Shown here piece after piece: positions 44,854 to 53,895 of a DNA stretch of 64,000 bases. The stretch lies in assembly GCF_001429185.1 (NCBI RefSeq), contig NZ_LMIW01000008.1, positions 856,056 to 920,055 on the forward strand, given 5' to 3'. Under the pieces are notes generated by a model. The model searched no databases and was not told where the DNA came from. It saw nothing but the letters and a program-made list of their open reading frames with translations. Source of the stretch: Terrabacter sp. Root85 (GTDB lineage Bacteria > Actinomycetota > Actinomycetes > Actinomycetales > Dermatophilaceae). The stretch's first letter is position 1. Every line of letters starts with the position of its first letter. The position numbers were made by a program, and so were the translations under genes.

Positions 44854-46719
44854 GTGGCCCTGCTGGAGACGATCACGAGCCCCGCGGCACTCAAGGCGCT
44901 ACCGGCGACCCAGCTGCCGGCGCTGGCCGAGGAGATCCGCACCTTTCTCGTCACCGAGGTCTCCAAGACCGGTGGACACCTCGGCCCGAACCTCGGCGTC
45001 GTCGAGCTGACGATCGCGCTGCACCGGGTCTTCGAGTCGCCTCGCGACACCCTCGTCTTCGACACGGGCCACCAGGCCTACGTGCACAAGCTGCTCACCG
45101 GGCGGCACGACTTCAGCAAGCTCAAGAAGCAGGGCGGGCTCTCCGGCTACCCGAGCCGCGCCGAGTCCGAGCACGACGTCGTCGAGAACTCGCACGCCTC
45201 GACCGCGCTCTCGTGGGCCGATGGCATCGCCAAGGGCCGCCGGCTGTCGGGAGAGAGCGACCGGCACACCGTCGCGGTCATCGGTGACGGCGCACTGACC
45301 GGGGGCATGGCATGGGAGGCGATCAACAACATCGCCGTCGACAAGACCCTGCCGCTCGTCATCGTCGTCAACGACAACGAGCGCTCCTACGCGCCGACGA
45401 TCGGCGGGCTCGCCGACCATCTCGCCACGCTGCGCACGACCCGTGGCTACGAGCGGTTCCTCGACTGGGGCAAGCGGTCACTCGCCAGGACGCCGGTCGT
45501 CGGCGGCGCGATGTTCGAGACGCTCCACGGCGTCAAGAAGGGCATCAAGGACATCGTCGCCCCGCAGGGCATGTTCGAGGACCTCGGCCTCAAGTACATC
45601 GGTCCCGTCGACGGCCACGACGAGCAGGCGCTCGAGCGGTCCCTGGCCAAGGCCAAGGACTTCGGCGGCCCCGTCATCGTGCACGTCATCACCCAGAAGG
45701 GCCGCGGCTACCAGCCGGCCATCGACGACGAGGCCGACCAGTTCCACGGCGTCGGCAAGTTCAACCCCGAGACAGGGCTCCCGTTCGAGGTGTCCGGCCG
45801 CATCTGGACCGACGAGTTCAACGAGGAGATGGTGGCCATCGGGGCCGAGCGCCCCGACGTCGTCGCCCTCACTGCCGCCATGCTCATCCCGGTCGGCCTC
45901 GACGGCTTCGCCGCCGCCTATCCCGACCGCGTCTTCGACGTCGGCATCGCCGAGCAGCACGCCGTCACGATGGCGTCCGGGCTCGCCTACGCGGGCCTGC
46001 ACCCGGTCGTCGCCGTCTACGCGACCTTCCTCAACCGGGCCTTCGACCAGCTCCTCATGGACTGCGCGCTCCACCGGGCCGGCATCACCCTCATCCTCGA
46101 CCGGGCCGGTGTCACCGGCAGCGACGGCGCATCGCACAACGGGATGTGGGACATGACGCTCACCTCGATCGTGCCCGGGCTGCGCCTCGCCGCGCCCCGC
46201 GACGGCGAGCAGGTCCGACTCCAGCTGCGTGAGGCCGTCGACGTCTCCGACGGCCCGACGGTGATCCGGTTCCCCAAGGGCGACGTCGCCGACCCGCTGA
46301 CCGCGGTCCGCTCGATCGGCGACGTCGACGTGCTCTTCGAGAACGCCGGTGACGACGTCGACCTGCTCGTCGTGGGCGTCGGTGCCTTCGCCGGGCTCGC
46401 CATCGAGGCCGGCGAGAAGATCGCCGCCCACGGACGCACCGTCCGCGTCGTCGACCCGCGGTGGGTGCTGCCCGTCAGCGACGACGTCGTCGCCCTCGCC
46501 CGCCGGGCGAAGGCGGTCGCCGTCGTCGAGGACAACCTCGTCAGCGGCGGGGTCGGCGCGGCCGTGACCCTCGCGCTGCGCGAGGCGACCGTCGACGTGC
46601 CCGTCCACACGTACGGCATCCCGAAGCGCTTCCTCGACCACGCCTCTCGCGGCCAGATCCTCGAGGAGCTCGGCCTGACCGGCGACCAGGTCGTCGCGGA
46701 CCTCGAGCCGAGGCTCTGA
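44854..46719 (+). CDS. dxs: 1-deoxy-D-xylulose-5-phosphate synthase
   Basis: 621 residues from GTG 44854 with GAGAGGACGAG upstream. Thiamine-diphosphate motif [16 protein letters not shown] (about 145-160), the GHDEQALE segment, and [18 protein letters not shown] and [14 protein letters not shown] in the transketolase-like half are diagnostic. It condenses pyruvate and glyceraldehyde 3-phosphate, the first step of the MEP isoprenoid pathway and a source for thiamine and pyridoxal synthesis. A leader stem-loop may affect expression. The next gene starts 2 bp after the stop, so they are co-transcribed. Confidence 0.96.
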   Translation: MALLETITSPAALKALPATQLPALAEEIRTFLVTEVSKTGGHLGPNLGVVELTIALHRVFESPRDTLVFDTGHQAYVHKLLTGRHDFSKLKKQGGLSGYPSRAESEHDVVENSHASTALSWADGIAKGRRLSGESDRHTVAVIGDGALTGGMAWEAINNIAVDKTLPLVIVVNDNERSYAPTIGGLADHLATLRTTRGYERFLDWGKRSLARTPVVGGAMFETLHGVKKGIKDIVAPQGMFEDLGLKYIGPVDGHDEQALERSLAKAKDFGGPVIVHVITQKGRGYQPAIDDEADQFHGVGKFNPETGLPFEVSGRIWTDEFNEEMVAIGAERPDVVALTAAMLIPVGLDGFAAAYPDRVFDVGIAEQHAVTMASGLAYAGLHPVVAVYATFLNRAFDQLLMDCALHRAGITLILDRAGVTGSDGASHNGMWDMTLTSIVPGLRLAAPRDGEQVRLQLREAVDVSDGPTVIRFPKGDVADPLTAVRSIGDVDVLFENAGDDVDLLVVGVGAFAGLAIEAGEKIAAHGRTVRVVDPRWVLPVSDDVVALARRAKAVAVVEDNLVSGGVGAAVTLALREATVDVPVHTYGIPKRFLDHASRGQILEELGLTGDQVVADLEPRL

Positions 46720-46720
46720 C

Positions 46721-47038
46721 ATGAAGCTCCGGGACGCAGCCGACGTGACGACCGCCCCCATCGCTGCCCTCGGGCTCGTCGGCGGCTACGTCGTCGCCCG
46801 CGAGAGCGGCATCCGACCCCTCGGAGGCGTCGTGCTCGGTGCGGCCGGCCTCTATGCCGGACGTAGCTGGGTCGCCAAGGCCGGGGGAGCCGGCGCCGCG
46901 GGTCTCGTGGCCGTCTACCTCGGTGGCTTCGGCGCCTCGCACGTGCTGGCGAAGAAGATCGGTGCGTGGCCGGCGGTCCTCACCGTGGCCGCGGTCAGCG
47001 CTGCCGCTTCCTGGGTCGTCGCCGACCGCCCTCGCTGA
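46721..47038 (+). CDS. Small membrane protein coupled to dxs
   Basis: 105 residues from ATG 46721, 1 bp after the dxs stop. Three or four short hydrophobic, Gly/Ala-rich segments cover most of the protein (IAALGLVGGYVVARES, LGGVVLGAAGLYAG, AAGLVAVYLGGFGAS, VLTVAAVSAAASWVV). I do not recognise a named family; similar small genes sit at this spot in related actinomycetes as far as I recall. Function unknown. Confidence 0.75.
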   Translation: MKLRDAADVTTAPIAALGLVGGYVVARESGIRPLGGVVLGAAGLYAGRSWVAKAGGAGAAGLVAVYLGGFGASHVLAKKIGAWPAVLTVAAVSAAASWVVADRPR

Positions 47039-47189
47039 GTAGGGGCGAGACACATGCCGACACCTGCTTTGTGGTCTCCGGTCCCACCGCGGGCCGTTCG
47101 AGGCTGAACTACTTTCGCCGAAACGGTTGGGCGTCAACGGATCTCGTTGCAGCAAAGGCGCGAGCGCCCACCAGAGGTGGAGGACATCG

Positions 47190-48410
47190 GTGTCCAAGCG
47201 GTGGAGTCTCGCGCTCGCGAGTGCCATGATCACGCTGTCGGTCGCGGCCTGCGGCTCTCCCGGCCAGCCGGGCGCACCGGCTGCCGACAACGGCACGGGG
47301 GCTGCCTCCGGCGGTGCCGGCGCCCCGTACAAGGTCGGCCTCGTCTACTCGAAGTCGGGCCCGCTGGCCAGCTACGGCGGGCAGTACCGGCAGGGCCTCA
47401 CGGCCGGCATCGACTTCGCCACCAAGGGCACCGGCGCGGTCGCCGGTCACACGATCCAGATCACCGAGCAGGACGACGCGGGCGACCCGGCCAAGGCCGT
47501 GGCCTCGGCGACCGATCTCATCGGGCAGGGCAACACGATCATCGCGGGCTCGACGTCGAGCGGCGTGGCCCTGCAGGTCGCGCCGCTGGCCAAGGACAAC
47601 AAGGTGCTCTTCATCTCCGGCCCGGCTGCCGCCGACGCCGTGACCGGTGCCAACCGCTACACCTTCCGATCGGGTCGCCAGACCTACCAGGACGTCGCGA
47701 CCGCGGGCAGCATCCTCGGTGACGTCAAGGGCAAGAAGGTCACGGTGCTCGCGCAGGACAGCGCCTTCGGCAAGGCGAACGTCGCCGCCGTGACGGCCAT
47801 CCTCGGAGCCAAGGGGGCAACGGTGAGCGCCGTCGAGGTGCCCTCGGCCGCGACCGACCTGACTCCCTTCGCGACCAAGGTCAAGGGCGCAGCCCCTGAC
47901 CTGCTCTTCGTCGCGTGGGCCGGTGCCAACGCGACGGCGATGTGGACCACCCTCGGCCAGCAGGGCGTCTTCGACTCCACGAAGGTCGTCACCGGGCTCG
48001 ACATCAAGGCAACGCATGCCCTCTTCGGCGAGGTCGCGACGAAGATCAACTTCCTCTCCCACTTCTTCGAGGGTGCGGCGGACAACGCCGCCTACCAGGC
48101 GCTCGACGCCGGCCTGAAGAAGCAGGGCGCCACCGTCGACCTGTTCACCAACGACGGCTTCGTCGCCGGCCAGATGATCGTCCACGCGCTCGAGGCCGGG
48201 GGAGACGACGTCGACAAGATGGTGACCTCCCTCGAGGGCTGGACGTTCGACGGTCCCAAGGGCTCGCTCGAGATCCGAGCCGAGGACCACGCGCTCCTCC
48301 AGCCGATGTTCACGGCCACCCTGAAGAAGGACGGCAGCAACGTGGTGCCACAGCTCGTCGACACCCTCGACGCGGCCACCGTCGCACCGCCCGTCACCCC
48401 CTTCAAGTGA
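47190..48410 (+). CDS. Branched-chain-type ABC importer, substrate-binding lipoprotein
   Basis: 406 residues from GTG 47190 with GGTGGAGG upstream. The signal peptide ends in a lipobox, LSVAACG, so the protein should be a membrane-anchored lipoprotein. The mature part is a Leu/Ile/Val-binding-protein fold: VGLVYSKSGPLASYGGQYRQGL, QDDAGDPAKAVASATDLI and DSAFGKANVAAVTAILGAKGA. It begins a five-protein transport operon with two ATPases and two permeases, followed by a hydrolase. The substrate need not be an amino acid; this family also takes up amides, urea and aromatic acids. Confidence 0.92.
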   Translation: MSKRWSLALASAMITLSVAACGSPGQPGAPAADNGTGAASGGAGAPYKVGLVYSKSGPLASYGGQYRQGLTAGIDFATKGTGAVAGHTIQITEQDDAGDPAKAVASATDLIGQGNTIIAGSTSSGVALQVAPLAKDNKVLFISGPAAADAVTGANRYTFRSGRQTYQDVATAGSILGDVKGKKVTVLAQDSAFGKANVAAVTAILGAKGATVSAVEVPSAATDLTPFATKVKGAAPDLLFVAWAGANATAMWTTLGQQGVFDSTKVVTGLDIKATHALFGEVATKINFLSHFFEGAADNAAYQALDAGLKKQGATVDLFTNDGFVAGQMIVHALEAGGDDVDKMVTSLEGWTFDGPKGSLEIRAEDHALLQPMFTATLKKDGSNVVPQLVDTLDAATVAPPVTPFK

Positions 48411-48426
48411 TCGGGCACCCTCCGTC

Positions 48427-49161
48427 GTGATCAGCGCAGAGGCCGTCGGCTGGAAGGTCGGTGGCGCCCAGATCCTCGACGACGTCTCCCTGACCGTCGG
48501 GGCCGGTGAGCTGCTCGGCATCATCGGCCCCAACGGCGCGGGCAAGTCGTCGCTCGTCAACATCCTCAGTGGGGTGACCAGTCCGTCCTCCGGCCGGATC
48601 ATCCTGCAGGACAAGGAGGTCACCGGAGCGAGCGCCACCCGGCGCGCACGTCTGGGACTGGCGCGCTCCTTCCAGACGTCGGCGCTCTTCGACGGTCTGA
48701 CCGCGGGAGAGAACGTCCGTCTCGCCATCCAAGCCGTCGGGCCGGCGGCGTTCTCGCCCTTCCGCGGCGCCGGACCGGCATCGTCGGGCCAGATCAAGGC
48801 CCTCCTGACCCGAGTGCGTATGCCGGGTCGCGCGCAGACGCTCGCTCGTGACCTCTCGCACGGGGACCGTCGCAAGCTCGAGCTCGCCATGGCCCTCGCC
48901 TCCGAGCCCGCCGTGCTGCTCCTCGACGAGCCCATGGCGGGCGTGTCCGCAGAGGACGTCGACGGCCTGAGCGAGATCATCGGCGAGGTCCGGGACTCGG
49001 GGGTCGCCGTCGCGATGGTCGAGCACCACATGCACGTCGTGCTGGGCCTCGCCGACCGTGTCGCCGTCCTGCACCACGGGCAGCTGCTCGCCGTCGGTGC
49101 CCCGACCGAGGTGACCGCCGACGAGCGGGTCCAGCAGGCCTACCTGGGAGAAGCCCTGTGA
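48427..49161 (+). CDS. ABC importer ATPase, LivG-type
   Basis: 244 residues from GTG 48427. Walker A is GPNGAGKSS, the signature motif reads LSHGDRRKLELAMAL (LSHGD in place of LSGGQ, common in LivG), Walker B is VLLLDEPMAG, and the H-loop is VEHHMHVV. It powers the importer with the LivF-type ATPase that overlaps it by 4 bp. It lies 16 bp after the binding-protein gene. Confidence 0.92.
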   Translation: MISAEAVGWKVGGAQILDDVSLTVGAGELLGIIGPNGAGKSSLVNILSGVTSPSSGRIILQDKEVTGASATRRARLGLARSFQTSALFDGLTAGENVRLAIQAVGPAAFSPFRGAGPASSGQIKALLTRVRMPGRAQTLARDLSHGDRRKLELAMALASEPAVLLLDEPMAGVSAEDVDGLSEIIGEVRDSGVAVAMVEHHMHVVLGLADRVAVLHHGQLLAVGAPTEVTADERVQQAYLGEAL

Positions 49162-49910
49162 CCGAACGCAACCCATCCGCACCCGAGTCGTCGGAGGCAG
49201 CTCCCGTCCTGGCCCTCGAGGACGTCCACGTCCGCTACGGCGGGTCCCACATCCTCCAGGGCGTGTCCTTCGACGTCCCCGCCACCGGTGTGACGGCGCT
49301 GCTCGGGCGCAACGGCGTCGGCAAGACGACGACGCTCAGGTCGATCATCGGGCTGGCCCCGCGCACCGGCCGGATCCTGCTCGAGGGCACCGAGATCCAG
49401 GGCCGGACGACCGCACGCATCGTCCGTGGAGGCATCGGCTACGTCCCCGAGGACCGAGAGGTCTTCGGGGGTCTCACCGTCGAGGAGAACCTGCGCCTCG
49501 TCGACCCGGACCGTGGGGTCGACGCCCCCGTGGTGGCCAGGCTCTTCCCGGACCTCGTGTCCCGGCGCGGCCAGCGGGCCGGCACCCTCTCGGGGGGCCA
49601 GCAGCAGATGGTCTCGCTGGCCAGGGTCCTGCTTCGGGAGAACGTCCTCCTGCTCATCGACGAACCCACCAAGGGCCTCGCCCCGAAGCTCGTGACCGAG
49701 GTCGCCGACGTGCTCGCCGAGGTGGCCCGCACGACCCCCATCCTGCTCGTCGAGCAGAACCTCCCGCTCGTGCGTCGCATCGCGGACCGGGTCGTCGTGC
49801 TGGACGCCGGAGCCGTCGTGCACCGTGGCGCCACCGCCGACCTCGTCGCGGACGCGGACCTGACCCGCGAGCTGCTCGGGGTCTCGATGCGGCGGGCGGG
49901 TGTGGCATGA
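49158..49910 (+). CDS. ABC importer ATPase, LivF-type
   Basis: 250 residues from GTG 49158 (GTGA overlap). Walker A GRNGVGKTTTLRSI, signature LSGGQQQMVSLARVLL, Walker B LLLIDEPTKGLAPK and the H-loop in VEQNLPL are complete. GYVPEDREVFGGLTVEENL is the LivF-specific Q-loop region. An extra 18-residue N-terminal stretch precedes the first strand. It forms the second half of the ATPase dimer. Confidence 0.93.
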   Translation: MTERNPSAPESSEAAPVLALEDVHVRYGGSHILQGVSFDVPATGVTALLGRNGVGKTTTLRSIIGLAPRTGRILLEGTEIQGRTTARIVRGGIGYVPEDREVFGGLTVEENLRLVDPDRGVDAPVVARLFPDLVSRRGQRAGTLSGGQQQMVSLARVLLRENVLLLIDEPTKGLAPKLVTEVADVLAEVARTTPILLVEQNLPLVRRIADRVVVLDAGAVVHRGATADLVADADLTRELLGVSMRRAGVA

Positions 49911-50791
49911 GCGACCTCGTCCTGCTCCTCGTCACGGGCCTCGGCCTGGGGGCCCTCTACTTCATCGCGGCGAGCGGGCTCAGCCTGATCTACGGGCTCA
50001 TGGGCGTGCTCAACTTCGCCCACGGCGTCTTCATGACGGCCGGGGCGTATGCCGCGTGGCTGACGATGGGTGCCCTGCCCGTCGGTTGGCCGGTGGCCGG
50101 ACGCCTCGTGGTCGGCGTGCTCGTGGCCGTCACGGTCGGGGCTGTCGTCGGTCTCGTGGTCGAGGTCGTCCTCATCCGGCCGCTCTACCGCCATCACATC
50201 CAGCAGGTCCTCGTCACGGTGGGCCTTGCCCTCGCGGGCGTGGCTGCTGCACAGGGGATCTGGGGCGCGGACCCGCGGCCGGTCGAGTCGCCTGCTTGGA
50301 TGAGCGGGACGACGGACGTCCTCGGCGCACGGCTGCCCAACGACCGCTTCGTCTACCTGCTCGTCGCCGCCGCGCTCTTCGCCGGGCTTCTCGCGCTCCT
50401 TCACCTGACCCGCCTCGGCCTCGTGATCCGCGCGGGCGTCGAGAACCGGACGATGGTCGAGGCCCTCGGCATCAACGTGCACCGGACCTTCACCACCGTC
50501 TTCGCCCTCGGCGGTGCCGCGGCGGGTCTCGCCGGGGTGCTCTACTCGCAGTACGCCGGGGCCGTGTCACCCGCGCAGGGCGGCTCGCTGCTCATCTTCG
50601 CCTTCATCGTCGTCGTCATCGGCGGCATGGGCTCCCTCACGGGCACCGCGGTCGCCGCCGTCGTCGTCGGGCTCGTCCAGCAGCTCGCGAACTACTACGC
50701 GGCGAGCGGGGTCGGCGACCTGTCGGTCGTGCTGCTCCTCGCGCTGGTGCTCCTGCTCCGACCGACCTCGCTGAAGGGAGCGACGGCATGA
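49907..50791 (+). CDS. ABC importer permease, LivH-type
   Basis: 294 residues from ATG 49907 (ATGA overlap). About eight membrane helices; YGLMGVLNFAHGVFMTAGAYAAW is the family's conserved helix and the loop RAGVENRTMVEALGINVHRTF is the coupling region contacting the ATPases. It pairs with the LivM-type permease to form the channel. Confidence 0.92.
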   Translation: MSDLVLLLVTGLGLGALYFIAASGLSLIYGLMGVLNFAHGVFMTAGAYAAWLTMGALPVGWPVAGRLVVGVLVAVTVGAVVGLVVEVVLIRPLYRHHIQQVLVTVGLALAGVAAAQGIWGADPRPVESPAWMSGTTDVLGARLPNDRFVYLLVAAALFAGLLALLHLTRLGLVIRAGVENRTMVEALGINVHRTFTTVFALGGAAAGLAGVLYSQYAGAVSPAQGGSLLIFAFIVVVIGGMGSLTGTAVAAVVVGLVQQLANYYAASGVGDLSVVLLLALVLLLRPTSLKGATA

Positions 50792-51924
50792 CGTCGCGCA
50801 CGGACCACCTGACGCACCCGCATACGCCATCCACGACCCAGGAAGTGGTGGCCGGGACGGTGACGCCCGTGGCGTCGGGGGAGGGCCACGGCGCGCGCCG
50901 GATCGTCCGGGCGCTGCCCGCCGTCGTCGTGCTGGCCGTGCTCGCCTACCTGCCCTACCTTCCGGTCGAGCTGCCGGGCGTCCTCCCGGGCCGGGTCAAC
51001 GGGCCGGGCTCGATGCAGCTCCTCGCGACGTGTCTCGTGATCGGTGGCATCGCCCTGAGCTACGACGTGCTCTTCGGCCGGACCGGCCTGCTCAGCTTCG
51101 GGCACGCCCTCTTCGTCGCGGCCGGCAGCTATCTGCTGACGATCTCCCTCTCGACGTGGGCCCTGCCCCTTCCGCTCGCGGTGCTCGTCGCTCTGGCCCT
51201 CTCCACGGGGCTCGCCCTCGTCGTCGGCGCGATCGCGCTGCGCGTCGGCGGTATCGCCTTCGCGATGGTGACCCTCGCATTCGCCCAGGCCGCCTCGATC
51301 ATCGTCATGCGCAACCCGGGAGGCGTGACCGGCGGTGAGGAGGGACGCCCGCTCGACCGCGACGCCGTGCCGGACCTGCTCGTCGGCGTCGCCAACGCGC
51401 CCTACCGCTACTGGCTGGCGCTGTCCTTCGTCGTCGTGGCCTGGGTCGTCGTCACGGCCCTCGTGCGGTCGCGGGCCGGGCGCGCGATGGCGGCCGTCCG
51501 CGAGAACGAGCAGCGCGCCGCGGTCCTCGGCTTCGGGACCTACCGCGTCAAGCTGCTCGCCATCGTCGTCGGGTCGTCCCTCGGAGCCCTCGGCGGGGTC
51601 GTCCACGCCCTCGTGCTCGGCGGCTCGAACCCCCACCTGACGACCTCGGAGTTCACCCTGTCCCTACTCGTCATGGTCGTGCTCGGAGGTGCGGGCAGCC
51701 GCTGGGGCGCCCTCGTCGGCGGCGTGCTCTACACGTATGCCGATGCCCGGCTCGTCGAGGTCAGCAACGCCGCGTTCCTGCAGGACCTGCCCGTCGTCGT
51801 GCGCCAGGTCCTGTCGCAGCCGTTGTTCATCCTCGGCGTCTTCTTCGTCGTCGTGGTCTACTTCGCTCCGTCGGGCCTCACCGGGCTCGGCGGCAGACTG
51901 ATCAGGAGGTCAGGGTCCAGATGA
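50788..51924 (+). CDS. ABC importer permease, LivM-type
   Basis: 378 residues from ATG 50788 (ATGA overlap). After about 40 residues of disordered N-terminus there are around nine membrane helices; YDVLFGRTGLLSFGHALFVAAGSY is the conserved LivM region, and RAMAAVRENEQRAAVLGFGTYRVK is the coupling loop. It overlaps the hydrolase gene by 4 bp, so the hydrolase is made with the transporter. Confidence 0.92.
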   Translation: MTSRTDHLTHPHTPSTTQEVVAGTVTPVASGEGHGARRIVRALPAVVVLAVLAYLPYLPVELPGVLPGRVNGPGSMQLLATCLVIGGIALSYDVLFGRTGLLSFGHALFVAAGSYLLTISLSTWALPLPLAVLVALALSTGLALVVGAIALRVGGIAFAMVTLAFAQAASIIVMRNPGGVTGGEEGRPLDRDAVPDLLVGVANAPYRYWLALSFVVVAWVVVTALVRSRAGRAMAAVRENEQRAAVLGFGTYRVKLLAIVVGSSLGALGGVVHALVLGGSNPHLTTSEFTLSLLVMVVLGGAGSRWGALVGGVLYTYADARLVEVSNAAFLQDLPVVVRQVLSQPLFILGVFFVVVVYFAPSGLTGLGGRLIRRSGSR

Positions 51925-52853
51925 GCACCACACCGTCCGCGTTCGTCATCGAGCTGCCCGAGGGAAGCCTCGCCATCCACGACCTGAGCCTGGGCACGCC
52001 GGCGCCCGACGCGCCCGTCGTGCTCGCCGTCCACGGCATCACGGCCAACGGCCTGTCGTGGCGCCGGGTCGCCGACGAGGTGGGTCGTCGCCACGGGCCC
52101 GGCGGGGTGCGCTTCCTCGCGCCCGACCTGCGTGGTCGCGGCGACAGCCGCTCGGCGCCGGGACCCTACGGTCTCGGTGCACACGTGGACGACCTGACCT
52201 CGATCGCCACCGTGTTCGGCTCCGCCCCGGTGCTCGTCGGCCACTCCATGGGGGCGTTCATCGCGGCCCTCGCCGCGGCCCGGCATCCCGAGCGGTTCCC
52301 GGCGGCCGTGCTCGTCGACGGGGGCCTGGCCTTTCCCGTGCCCGACGACCTCGACGTCGACGCCGCTCTCCAGTCGGTGATCGGGCCGGCCATGGACCGG
52401 CTGTCGATGCGCTTCGCCGATCCGGCGGCATACCTCGGCTTCTGGATGGGGCACCCGGCCCTCGGACCGGTGCTGCACGGGCCCGGTGGCGACGCCGCTC
52501 GGGCCTACATCGAGCACGACCTCGTGCAGGATCCCTCCGACGGTCAGTGGCGCAGCACGTGCGTGCTCGAGGCCGTCCGTGCCGACGGCGCCGACGTCAT
52601 GGCCGACCGCGAGACCCACGCCGGCCTCGCGACCGCGGTCGGGGAGGGGGTCCGGGCCGAGCTCGTGTGGGCCGAGCGCGGCCTGCTCGACGAGCCGCAG
52701 GGGCTCTACGACGAGTCACGGCTCGCGGCCCTGCACCTGCCGGAGGGCGTGCGGACGACCCGGGTCGACGCGAACCACTACGACGTCATCCTCGGGGACC
52801 CGGGCGTCGCATCAGTCGTCGACGCCGTCGACCGCCTCCTCCTCCCGGGCTGA
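51921..52853 (+). CDS. Alpha/beta hydrolase coupled to the ABC importer
   Basis: 310 residues from ATG 51921 (ATGA overlap). Oxyanion-hole motif AVHGITANGLSW, nucleophile elbow LVGHSMGA (Ser109) and a C-terminal histidine in DANHYDVILGD complete the triad with an acid that is probably Asp or Glu around residue 240. No signal peptide, so it acts in the cytoplasm, presumably on an ester, amide or lactone brought in by the importer. It is the last gene of the operon. Confidence 0.88.
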   Translation: MSTTPSAFVIELPEGSLAIHDLSLGTPAPDAPVVLAVHGITANGLSWRRVADEVGRRHGPGGVRFLAPDLRGRGDSRSAPGPYGLGAHVDDLTSIATVFGSAPVLVGHSMGAFIAALAAARHPERFPAAVLVDGGLAFPVPDDLDVDAALQSVIGPAMDRLSMRFADPAAYLGFWMGHPALGPVLHGPGGDAARAYIEHDLVQDPSDGQWRSTCVLEAVRADGADVMADRETHAGLATAVGEGVRAELVWAERGLLDEPQGLYDESRLAALHLPEGVRTTRVDANHYDVILGDPGVASVVDAVDRLLLPG

Positions 52854-52872
52854 CGACGACCGGGACGGCGTT

Positions 52873-52878
52873 CACCGT
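52873..52878 (+). promoter_or_regulatory. Candidate -10 element of the DUF1254/1214 gene
   Basis: CACCGT, 6 nt before GTG 52885; it favours that codon over ATG 52888 as the start. Confidence 0.35.
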
Positions 52879-52884
52879 CTGTGG

Positions 52885-53868
52885 GTGATGCCTCCCTGGC
52901 GCACGTCGGCCGATCCTGCCGTCATGACCGGTATCCACGTCAATGCAGACACGTTCGCCCGCGCCGAGACCGACCGGATGTTCACCGCGATCGCCCGGGA
53001 TGCCGGCGGCGTCAACCAGCTCAACCACTCCCGGGTGCCCACACCGCTCGACCACCAGCCGGTGATCCGGATGAACCGCGACACGCTCTACAGCGCGGCG
53101 ATCGTCGACATCACGAGCGGCGCGGCCCTCAGCCTCCCCGACACGGGAGACCGGTACCTCTCCGCGATGGTCGTCAACCGCGACCACTACGTGAACGCCG
53201 TGTTCCACGAGGCCGGCACGTACGAGCTCACGACAGACCGCTTCGACACCGACTTCGTGTGCGTCGCGATCAGGACGCTCGTCGACCCGGCCGACCCCGA
53301 CGACGTCGCGGCCGTCAACGCCGCCCAGGACGCCATCACCCTCTCGGCCCGCTCAGCGAGCCCGTTCACGGCGCCGGACTACGACGACGGATCCCTCGAC
53401 CGGACACGGGGCGCGCTCCTGGAGCTGGCCAAGGACTACCCGGGTTTCGACCGGGCCTTCGGCGCACGACAGGACGTCGAACCGGTGCGCCACCTCCTGG
53501 GTACCGCGGCCGGCTGGGGTGGCCTCCCGTCCGACGAGGCGACGTACGTCAACGTCAGTCCCGACCTGCCCGTGGGGGAGTACCGGCTCACGGTGCGTGA
53601 CGTCCCTGTCGACGGCTTCTGGTCGGTCAGCGTCTACGACGGCGACGGGTACTTCGCCGACGACGGAAGCCGCGTCAGCCTCAACAACCTCACGGCGGAC
53701 CGGGACCCGGACGGCTCCGTGACCGTGCACTTCGGTGGGTGCGGCGACGGCCGGACGAACTGCCTCGGTATCACGGAGGGGTGGAACTACCTCGTGCGCC
53801 TCTACCGCCCGCGGCCTGAGGTCCTCGACGGCACGTGGACGTTCCCGGAGGTCTCGCGCCTCGGCTGA
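52885..53868 (+). CDS. DUF1254/DUF1214 domain protein
   Basis: About 327 residues from GTG 52885 or 326 from ATG 52888. The N-terminal HSRVPTPLDHQPVIRMNRDTLYSAAIVDI is the DUF1254 pattern and the C-terminal RDVPVDGFWSVSVYDGDGYF followed by GCGDGRTNCLGITEGWNYLVRLYRP is DUF1214. The family is common near transport and catabolic genes, has a beta-sandwich fold, and no known enzyme activity. No signal peptide is visible here, whereas many relatives are secreted. It is convergent with the PucR-type regulator 27 bp away. Confidence 0.85.
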   Translation: MMPPWRTSADPAVMTGIHVNADTFARAETDRMFTAIARDAGGVNQLNHSRVPTPLDHQPVIRMNRDTLYSAAIVDITSGAALSLPDTGDRYLSAMVVNRDHYVNAVFHEAGTYELTTDRFDTDFVCVAIRTLVDPADPDDVAAVNAAQDAITLSARSASPFTAPDYDDGSLDRTRGALLELAKDYPGFDRAFGARQDVEPVRHLLGTAAGWGGLPSDEATYVNVSPDLPVGEYRLTVRDVPVDGFWSVSVYDGDGYFADDGSRVSLNNLTADRDPDGSVTVHFGGCGDGRTNCLGITEGWNYLVRLYRPRPEVLDGTWTFPEVSRLG

Positions 53869-53895
53869 CCGTGCTGTCGTGCTGTCGTGCACGGG

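Noticed and set aside
47113-47123. TTTCG-C-CGAAA palindrome upstream of the ABC importer operon
   Set aside because: Short and not clearly placed relative to a promoter; left unassigned.
53869-53894. CCGTGC/GCACGG stem with a repeated GTGCTGTC as terminator
   Set aside because: Only six pairs with a 14-nt loop; it may help end transcription between convergent genes but is too weak to call.
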